NCBI GenBank assembly: GCA_946479985.1
Contig: CAMLIF010000067.1
Coordinates: 1 to 21,302 of the forward strand
DNA from: an uncultured Flavobacteriales bacterium
Lineage (GTDB): Bacteria; Bacteroidota; Bacteroidia; Flavobacteriales; Crocinitomicaceae
Direction: 5' to 3'
DNA length: 21,302 bases
Shown here: positions 13,958 to 21,302 of the stretch, one piece after another
Numbering within the stretch: the stretch's first letter is position 1
Layout: each line of letters begins with the position of its first letter
Translations under genes and position numbers: made by a program
The notes under the pieces: model-generated
Told to the model about the DNA's origin: nothing
Seen by the model: the letters and a program-made list of their open reading frames with translations, nothing else
Database searches by the model: none

Positions 13958-16900
13958 ATGAAAAATTGGTTTACTTATTTATTCTGTTTTCTGGCGACAC
14001 TTGCCGGTACTACGCTGTTTGCACAGCAGAGCGCCTTTACAGGGGTTGACAACGGCGATGCTTTCTGCATAGGGGCCGCTTCCTCAACGCTGAATGCCAC
14101 AAACAACACAACCGGTAATTTTAGCGGCCCGGGTGTTACAAATACTTCGGCAGGAGTTGGATCTTTCAGTCCGGCAGCCGCAGGTGCAGGAAGCAAATCT
14201 ATTGCCTACACCGTAAACATTGCAGGAAACTGGTTAAGTGTTTCTGCAGGAAGCAATTTCAGTCTTGGTGTTAAAGCCGACGGAACACTGTGGGCATGGG
14301 GCTACAACGGAAACGGTCAGCTTGGCATTGGGAATACCACTCAGCAAACTGCTCCTGTTCAGGTTGGCACTGCCACAGACTGGGTAAGTGTATTTACCGG
14401 GAGCAGCCATTCTTTAGGAATCAAATCAGACGGAACACTTTGGGCATGGGGTTATAACGGTTACGGACAACTAGGAATTGGAACTACCACTTCATCGAAC
14501 GTTCCTGTTCAGGTTGGATCTGCTACAAACTGGGCTTCGGTTAGTGGCGGTGATAACCATACGGTTGCCGTCAGAACAAACGGAACATTGTGGGCCTGGG
14601 GTTACAACTCTAACGGGCAACTCGGTATTGGAAGTACTTCACAACAGAATTCACCGGTGCAAGTTGGTTCAGCAACAAACTGGAGCAAAATCGACTGCGG
14701 AGCCATCTTTACACTGGGTTTAAAAACAGACGGAACACTTTGGGCATGGGGCTATAATTACAACTATAATCTTGGAACAGGAAACACATCTTTATATTAC
14801 AACCCGTTTCAAATCGGTTCAGCAACAAACTGGTCGAAAATATTTAGCGGAACCGATTTTGCGTTCGGAATTAAAACCGACGGAACATTATGGGGTTGGG
14901 GTTATAACGGAAACGGGCTACTCGGCAACGGAACAACCAATACAAGCACCACTCCTAACCAAATCGGAACAGACAATACCTGGAACTATATCGGGGCGGG
15001 TTCTAACTTTACAATTGGCAGACGCGCTTCAGGGAGTATTTATCTGACAGGATATAACGGTAACGGACAACTGGGCGATGGTACAACCATTCAACACACC
15101 TCATTTGCGATTTTGGTCTCACCGGAAACAACCGCATATACTGTAACGGTGAATGCAGATGACGCCTCATTCGGTTATCCGGGTAGCGTTGTACATTATA
15201 TAACAGACACGAACCCGAATCCAACGATTACCGGATTAACAGGTGGAATATTCAGCAGTTCACCCGCAGGGTTAGCAGTAGATGCTTCAAGCGGTGAGGT
15301 TGATCTTTCAACTTCTGTATTAGGAACCTATTTTATTTCTTATACCACAAACGGGGCATGTCCGAATACCAATACGGCACTGTTCTACTTATCCAATCCA
15401 GCCAATGCGGATTTCACAGGGGTTAGTGAGAACGATACGATTTGTTTGAATGCTTCAGTACTTACTTTAACAGCTACAAATATTACAACTGGAACATTTT
15501 CCGGAACAGGGGTTAGCAATGTTTCTGCCGGTGTTGGTTCGTTCAATCCGCTTTCCGCAGGAATCGGAAATCACACAGTTAATTATACCATTGCCGCACC
15601 ACAGGTTTGGAGATCGGTTTCAACTTATGAGAACCACGTTCTGGCAATTAAAGAAGACGGAACGCTTTGGGGCTGGGGATACAACGGAAACGGAATACTC
15701 GGAGACGGAACAACTACAAACCGACTTACACCGGTTCAGATCGGAACAGCAAATAACTGGGCCAGCATAGTTACAGGAACAAACCATTCATTCGGTATTA
15801 AAACTGACGGAACACTTTGGACATGGGGTTATAACGGTTACGGACAATTCGGAGACGGGTCAAGCTCAGGCAGCAACAGTCCAATACAGATCGGAATCGG
15901 AACCAATTGGATTTCGGTTAAAGTAGGAGATAATCATACGATTGCCTTAAAGTCAGACGGAACATTGTGGGCAGCAGGTCGTGATTATGAATATCAAACC
16001 GGACTATCCAATTATTATCCCATATATTCATTCACACAGGTAGGGTCAGAAAACCAGTGGGCTAAAATATATGCCGCCAACAATACAACAATTGCCATTA
16101 AAACAAACGGAACACTTTGGGGTTGGGGGCAGAACAGCAACTACAACCTGGGTTTAGGTCATACGAGTAATATATCATCTCTTACTCAAATCGGAGTTGC
16201 AACGAACTGGGCTAAAGTGAGTATGAATGCCAACAGTGCTATTGCTTTAAAAACAAACGGAACACTTTGGGCATGGGGTTACAATGGAAACGGTGAATTA
16301 GGAAACGGTTCAACAGGTACGATTACAAATGTCTCTCAAATTGGTACCGAAACAAACTGGAATACCATCGCGCTAGGTAGTAGTCACGCTTTTGCCATAC
16401 AAAACAACGGAACACTTTGGGCTTGGGGTTACAACGGTAACGGTCAGTATGGAAACGGAACTACCACATCAGTATATACCCCTGCACAAATAGGAACCGC
16501 AACCACCTGGTCCGGCGTATCTACAGGAAATAACACTTCCATAGTTAGAGATAACGTAGGATTCATTTATGCAGCCGGTTCAAACTATAACGGTGAATTC
16601 GGAAACGGGACAACAACCGGACAATCTACACGCAGTGTTATTGGTTCTCCTCTAACTTCAACAGTAAACGTTGTAGTTCGGGCAGATGACGCATTATTCA
16701 GCTATGCCGGTTCAGCCTTACATTTCACAACAGATTCCAATCCTACACCAACCATTACCGGACTTCCCGGGGGAACATTTACCGCTTCGGCATTAGGTTT
16801 GGTGGTAGACGCTTCAACAGGTGAAGTAGACATTGCCACATCTACAATCGGAAACTACACGGTTACCTATACAACAAACGGAATATGTCCGAATACAAAA

Positions 16901-17848
16901 ACAGTAAACTTCTTTCTTAGCGCTCCTATCAATGCAGATTTCACAGGAGTTCAAGCCATGGATACATTTTGTTTAACGGCTTCAGCTGTTACGCTTAATG
17001 CTACAAATATTACAACCGGAACTTTTAGCGGTAACGGGGTTAGTAATACTTCTGCGGGTGTAGGTTCATTCAATCCGGCTGCTGCAGGTGTTGGAAACCA
17101 TACGATTAATTACACTATTAGTTCTTCACAATTGTGGAATTCCGTTTCAACAGGATCTCAATTCACTCTTGCTATTAAGGAAAACGGTACACTTTGGGCT
17201 TGGGGATATAACGGAAACGGTCAGCTTGGAAACGGAAATACTTCGCAACAAAGTTCACCGGTTCAGATAGGAACTGCATCAGACTGGCAAATTGTACATG
17301 CAGGGTCAAACCACACTACTGCAATCAAAACAGATGGAACTCTTTGGGCTTGGGGCAATAACGGTGACGGACAACTAGGAACCGGAAATTACAATCAGCA
17401 AAATACGCCGGTTCAGATTGGAACAGCTTCAAACTGGAAACAAGTGGTTAGTGGTGACAATTTTACCATTGCATTAAAAACCGATGGTACCATTTGGGCG
17501 TGGGGTTACGGCGGAAACGGACAACTTGGAAACGGAACATGGAGTTCATCCACTACACCTGTACAGATTGGAACCGGCACAAACTGGAAAACCATTGAAG
17601 CCGGCGGACAAACTGCACTTGCCATTAAAACTGACGGAACACTTTGGGGCTGGGGTATTGGCGGATCCGGACAATTCGGAAACGGTACAAGTAATACATA
17701 TACGACTCCAACTCAAATTGGAACAGGGACAAACTGGTCCGCCTTAAGTATTTATTACAATCACACTTTAGGGTTAAAAACCGCTGGTACATTGTGGTCT
17801 TCAGGTTCTAACTGGAATGGACAATTAGGTTTCGGTTATTCTTCTTAG
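13958..17848 (+). CDS. Giant secreted RCC1-propeller protein, 5' part up to an in-frame TAG
   Basis: Codons 1-1296 followed by TAG (17846-17848). A signal peptide covers about 1-22 ([24 protein letters not shown]). Then come repeated units, each made of a cap (FTGV...[16 protein letters not shown]...GSFNP), a set of RCC1 blades with the signature [16 protein letters not shown], and a beta-sandwich module (TITGLxGGxF...YTTNGxCPNT). Unit 1 (27-485) has six recognisable blades, unit 2 (486-994) seven, and unit 3 starts at 995. The stop falls in the linker after the fifth blade of unit 3. The same frame continues without any shift to the window edge, so this is almost certainly one gene interrupted by a single codon. 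T9SS export and surface adhesion or binding are likely but unproven, since the C-terminus is outside the window. Confidence 0.85.
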   Translation: MKNWFTYLFCFLATLAGTTLFAQQSAFTGVDNGDAFCIGAASSTLNATNNTTGNFSGPGVTNTSAGVGSFSPAAAGAGSKSIAYTVNIAGNWLSVSAGSNFSLGVKADGTLWAWGYNGNGQLGIGNTTQQTAPVQVGTATDWVSVFTGSSHSLGIKSDGTLWAWGYNGYGQLGIGTTTSSNVPVQVGSATNWASVSGGDNHTVAVRTNGTLWAWGYNSNGQLGIGSTSQQNSPVQVGSATNWSKIDCGAIFTLGLKTDGTLWAWGYNYNYNLGTGNTSLYYNPFQIGSATNWSKIFSGTDFAFGIKTDGTLWGWGYNGNGLLGNGTTNTSTTPNQIGTDNTWNYIGAGSNFTIGRRASGSIYLTGYNGNGQLGDGTTIQHTSFAILVSPETTAYTVTVNADDASFGYPGSVVHYITDTNPNPTITGLTGGIFSSSPAGLAVDASSGEVDLSTSVLGTYFISYTTNGACPNTNTALFYLSNPANADFTGVSENDTICLNASVLTLTATNITTGTFSGTGVSNVSAGVGSFNPLSAGIGNHTVNYTIAAPQVWRSVSTYENHVLAIKEDGTLWGWGYNGNGILGDGTTTNRLTPVQIGTANNWASIVTGTNHSFGIKTDGTLWTWGYNGYGQFGDGSSSGSNSPIQIGIGTNWISVKVGDNHTIALKSDGTLWAAGRDYEYQTGLSNYYPIYSFTQVGSENQWAKIYAANNTTIAIKTNGTLWGWGQNSNYNLGLGHTSNISSLTQIGVATNWAKVSMNANSAIALKTNGTLWAWGYNGNGELGNGSTGTITNVSQIGTETNWNTIALGSSHAFAIQNNGTLWAWGYNGNGQYGNGTTTSVYTPAQIGTATTWSGVSTGNNTSIVRDNVGFIYAAGSNYNGEFGNGTTTGQSTRSVIGSPLTSTVNVVVRADDALFSYAGSALHFTTDSNPTPTITGLPGGTFTASALGLVVDASTGEVDIATSTIGNYTVTYTTNGICPNTKTVNFFLSAPINADFTGVQAMDTFCLTASAVTLNATNITTGTFSGNGVSNTSAGVGSFNPAAAGVGNHTINYTISSSQLWNSVSTGSQFTLAIKENGTLWAWGYNGNGQLGNGNTSQQSSPVQIGTASDWQIVHAGSNHTTAIKTDGTLWAWGNNGDGQLGTGNYNQQNTPVQIGTASNWKQVVSGDNFTIALKTDGTIWAWGYGGNGQLGNGTWSSSTTPVQIGTGTNWKTIEAGGQTALAIKTDGTLWGWGIGGSGQFGNGTSNTYTTPTQIGTGTNWSALSIYYNHTLGLKTAGTLWSSGSNWNGQLGFGYSS

Positions 17849-20008
17849 AATCAATACACATTTACCCAAATTGGAACAGCAACAAACTGGGCTTCGATTG
17901 CGGCAGGTTCTGACCACTCAATGGCTATTAAAACAAATGGTACGTTGTGGGCATGGGGTTATGGTGGAAGCGGTCAATTCGGAAACGGCTCTTCCTCCGG
18001 AACTTCTTCACCAACTCAGATTGGAACTGGAACCGAATGGACGAAAGTTCATGCAGGAGCATACTTCAATTTTGTACAGCAGGGAATTGGATATTTGTGG
18101 TTTGCCGGGGAAAACGGAAGCGGACAACTTGGTAATGGAAACACGAGCCAGGTTTCTACACTCAGTACATTAAGTACACCTATGACGAGCAGCATACCAG
18201 TTTCTGTGGTGATAGACAATGCAACATTCAATTACTCAACAACATTATATTTCACCTATGATCCGAACCCAACACCAATCATTAACGGTTTAGCGGGCGG
18301 AACATTCACAAGTACACCAGCAGGTTTAACCATTGATTCTATTACAGGACAAATCAATATTCCCGCATCAACAGTAGGAACATATGTTATTACCTACACA
18401 ACCAATGGCATGTGCCCGAATACATTGAGTTCAACTATTACACTAAGTAATCCTATCAACCCGGAATTTACAGGTGTGACTGAAGGACAGGAAATTTGTT
18501 ATGCCAATGCTCCTATTCAGCTTACGGCTACAAATATTACAACCGGATCATTCAGCGGCACGGGAGTTTCGAATGTTTCACCGGGAATCGGTTCATTCAA
18601 CCCGACGGTTGCAGGAGCTGGTGATCATGAAATCGAATATACCATCAACGTGGAAGCTACCTGGAAAGAAGTAGCAACTGCCGGTTCACAAACACTGGCT
18701 ATCCATACCGACGGAACATTGTGGGCATGGGGTAACAACGGAAGCGGGCAGCTCGGAAACGGCTCTACAACCAGCACTGCTACTCCAACTCAAATTGGAA
18801 CCGACAACGACTGGGTGAAAGTCGCAACAGGCCAGAATCATGCAGCAGCCGTGAAAGCTAACGGGACACTATGGGCCTGGGGTAACAACGGAAACGGGCA
18901 GCTTGGAAACGGTAGTACCAATAATTCCAATTCTCCTATCCAGGTTGGTTCAGCTACAAACTGGGCTGATGTTTCATGTGGTGACAACCATACACTGGCG
19001 TTGAAAACAACAGGAACCATCTGGGCATGGGGTTATGGTGGAAGCGGACAATTAGGAAACGGAAGCAACGGTCAGTCTTATGTTCCTGTACAAGCAGGAT
19101 CTGCAACCAACTGGAGCAAGATTGAAGCCGGGAATAATTTCAATATGGCTATCAAAACCAATGGTACACTTTGGGGTTGGGGAGACAATGGAAACTACCA
19201 GTTAGGAGACGGAACTTCGAACCAAAAAACTATTCCTACACAGATTGGTACAGATAACAACTGGCAAACTGTTTCGGCAGGATACCTTCATACACTTGCT
19301 GTTAAAACAAACGGTACACTTTGGGCATGGGGTAACAACGGGAACGGACAGCTGGGGAACGGAACCACCAACACTTTAACAATACCAACACAAATCGGGT
19401 CAGCAAGCAACTGGAAATCAATCGCAGCTACCGGTTGGTGGATGATGGGTGGAGGGCACTCAAAAGCAACGCGTACGGATGGAACTTTATGGGCTTGGGG
19501 AGCCAATTACAACGGCCAGTTCGGAAACGGGACAACCAATTCTACTTATGCACCAACTCAAATCGGAACAGAGACTAACTGGACAAGAGTTTACGGAGGC
19601 GATAACCACAGCATGCAAATGAAATCAGATTACTCGATCTGGGGAGCAGGCTCAAACGGAAGCGGACAGCTAGGTTACGGTGGAATGGGTGGAAGTTATT
19701 ACACTCCGAATAAAGTAGTTATCACTACCGAAATGAGTGAAAGCATTACGGTTTCTGTAACGTTACTTGACAACACATTGTTCGTATACAATTCATCAGC
19801 ATACTGTATTAACGACAATTACCCGACTCCGGTAATTTCCGGAGTAAGTGGCGGTGAATTCACAGCTACACCAGTTGGGTTAGAAATCGATACTACAAGT
19901 GGTGAAGTTACTTTGGATGCTTCCGTTGCCGGAACCTATTCTGTAACATACAGCACTACAGGCGGATGTGCAAACAACTCATCGGTAAACATTGAAATAA
20001 AAGATATC
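14036..20008 (+). repeat. Four tandem RCC1-propeller mega-units
   Basis: The cap motif FTGV starts at 14036, 15413, 16940 and 18467. Unit lengths are 1377, 1527 and 1527 bp, with a last unit of about 1540 bp. By counting the GTLWxWG signature, the units hold 6, 7, 7 and 7 blades. Unit 1 is exactly 150 bp (50 codons) shorter, about one blade. RCC1 domains normally form seven-bladed propellers, so each unit probably folds as one propeller plus a beta-sandwich. Confidence 0.85.
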
Positions 20009-21302
20009 TCTACAGGTTCCGAAACCGTGTCAATGTGTACTTCCTACACATGGCCTGCAAATAATCAAACTTACAATACGTCAGGAACATATAACACAAC
20101 CTTAACCAATTCAATTGGTTGTGATTCTATTGTTACGCTGAACTTATTTATTGGTGATACAATTGATCCTACAATTACATGTCCGGCAAATATTACATTG
20201 AATAACCTTGCAGGAAACTGTGGCCGTTCGGTAAACTATTCAATGCCAATTGTAGTAGACAATTGTTTTACAACATTAACGCAAACAGATGGCACAACTC
20301 TAACAAGCGGAAACTTGTTCCCGATCGGGATTACGAATCAGGAGTACCTTGTAACGGATCTAGGGGGAAACACAGCTACCTGTGCATTTACAATTTCAAT
20401 TATTGACGCTCAGGCACCAGTATTCTCAAATTGTCCGGCAAACATTACATTGAACGCGTCAACAAACGCTTGTTCTGCTGTGGCAAACTGGTCGGCACCA
20501 AGCGTAAGTGATAATTGTTCAGGTGTAGTTGTTACTTCAACACATGCACCCGGAACTTCATTCAACACAGGAACGCCAACAACAGTAACTTACACGGCAA
20601 CAGACGCCGCAGGAAATACGGCAACATGTTCATTCACAGTAACTGTAAATGACAATTCTGCCCCTGTAATTCCGGTATTGGCAACAATCAACTCACAATG
20701 TGCGGTAACAGTAACCGCTCCGGTTGCAACTGATAATTGCGCGGGAACGATCACAGGTACAACAGCAAATCCATTGACGTACTCTACGGAAGGGACTTAC
20801 ACAATTATATGGTCGTTCAACGACGGAAACGGAAATACATCTACAGCAAATCAAACTGTAATTGTTGATGATAATACGGCACCGGTTGTTCCATTCCTGG
20901 CTAACATAAGTGGACAGTGCTCGGTATTACTTGTAGCACCGATAACTACCGATAACTGCTCCGGGCCAGTTACTGGAACAACCGCTAGTCCGTTGACATA
21001 CTCGAATGAAGGGACATATTCAGTAGTTTGGTCGTTCAACGACGGGAACGGAAATACTTCGTTCGCAAATCAAACCGTGATTATTGACGACAACATTGCA
21101 CCAGTAACCCCAACTTTGGCTACGCTTACAGGACAATGTTCAGTTACAGCTACGGCTCCAACTACAACGGACAACTGTGCGGGAACAATTACAGGTACAA
21201 CAGCGAATCCGTTGACATACACAACCGAAGGAACATACACAATTGTTTGGACATTCAATGACGGAAACGGAAACTCAACTACTGCGAACCAAACGGTTAT
21301 TG
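17849..21302 (+). pseudogene. 3' continuation of the RCC1/HYR gene beyond the in-frame TAG (cut by window edge)
   Basis: The frame of the upstream gene stays open for 1151 further codons to the right edge. It completes propeller unit 3 (blades 6-7), then unit 4 with seven blades (from 18467). A CTSYTW...GCDSIVTLNL module follows (about 20030-20155). Next are two HYR domains (ITCPANITL at about 20170 and NCPANITLN at about 20430, each ending in an AGNTATCxFT-type strand), then three 73-codon repeats. There is no signal peptide after the stop, and internal ATGs (for example 17921) begin inside a blade, so a separately started product would not be exported. It is either dead downstream sequence, read through, or intact in the cell if the TAG is a sequencing error. 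I mark it pseudogene only because of the stop. Confidence 0.6.
20660..21302 (+). repeat. Tandem 219-bp HYR-like repeats (three copies, last incomplete)
   Basis: The APV motif recurs at 20660, 20879 and 21098, exactly 219 bp (73 codons) apart. Each copy has a QC...TTDNC pair of cysteines, GTTANPLTY and EGTYTIVWSFNDGNGN. The repeat runs off the window edge. A related module (NCSGLVTGTTTT, ISGEGATEIIWTY) occurs in the FG-GAP protein. Confidence 0.85.

Noticed and set aside
17840..17870. Frameshift as the cause of the break in the RCC1 gene
   Set aside because: The codon phase is identical before and after the TAG, and repeat motifs continue in the same frame, so it is a nonsense codon, not an indel.
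14478..18173. Several short plus-strand frames with repeated TEHFGAG- or ETEY-like motifs
   Set aside because: These are out-of-frame readings of the RCC1 repeats; the repetition reflects the real frame.

Overview
The window looks like a chromosome segment from a Bacteroidota bacterium, most likely a Flavobacteriales/Crocinitomicaceae-type organism (inference, no marker gene present). The reasons are SprB-type adhesin repeats, a type IX secretion (T9SS) C-terminal sorting domain, FG-GAP, RCC1 and HYR giant surface proteins, TPR-containing HisKA_2 kinases paired with LytTR regulators, and promoters resembling the Bacteroidota -33 TTG / -7 TAnnTTTG pattern. No tRNA, rRNA, CRISPR array or insertion sequence was seen.

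Layout. 1-2329 (minus, runs off the left edge): N-terminal part of a secreted SprB-repeat adhesin. 2578-5679 (minus): a likely operon of a hypothetical cytoplasmic protein, a multi-pass membrane protein, a HisKA_3 sensor kinase and a NarL/FixJ response regulator, with a palindromic interspersed repeat before the last gene. 5893-7090 (plus): two overlapping genes of unknown function, the second a predicted outer-membrane beta-barrel. A bidirectional terminator follows. 7167-10499 (minus): a 1110-residue FG-GAP/VCBS protein with a T9SS sorting tail. 10627-12687 (minus): TPR histidine kinase. 12817-13506 (minus): LytTR response regulator. 13507-13957: a dense regulatory region. 13958-21302 (plus, runs off the right edge): a giant RCC1-propeller/HYR protein whose reading frame is broken by one in-frame TAG at 17846-17848.

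Main finding. A composite operator, two 9-bp direct repeats (GTCGTTCGT-like) 21 bp apart with a conserved spacer start (WTACAWA) and usually a trailing ACCAT, occurs five times, only in intergenic DNA. It lies upstream of the SprB gene, the FG-GAP gene, the TPR kinase gene, the RCC1 gene, and a fifth promoter between the LytTR gene and the RCC1 gene. The geometry is what LytTR DNA-binding domains recognise. At four of the five sites a -7-like box (TACTTTCG three times, TATTTTAG once) begins after exactly 32 intervening bases. I infer that the encoded HisKA_2/LytTR pair directly controls the neighbouring giant surface proteins and probably itself. The fifth promoter is followed within about 75 nt by a strong intrinsic terminator, so it may produce a short RNA.
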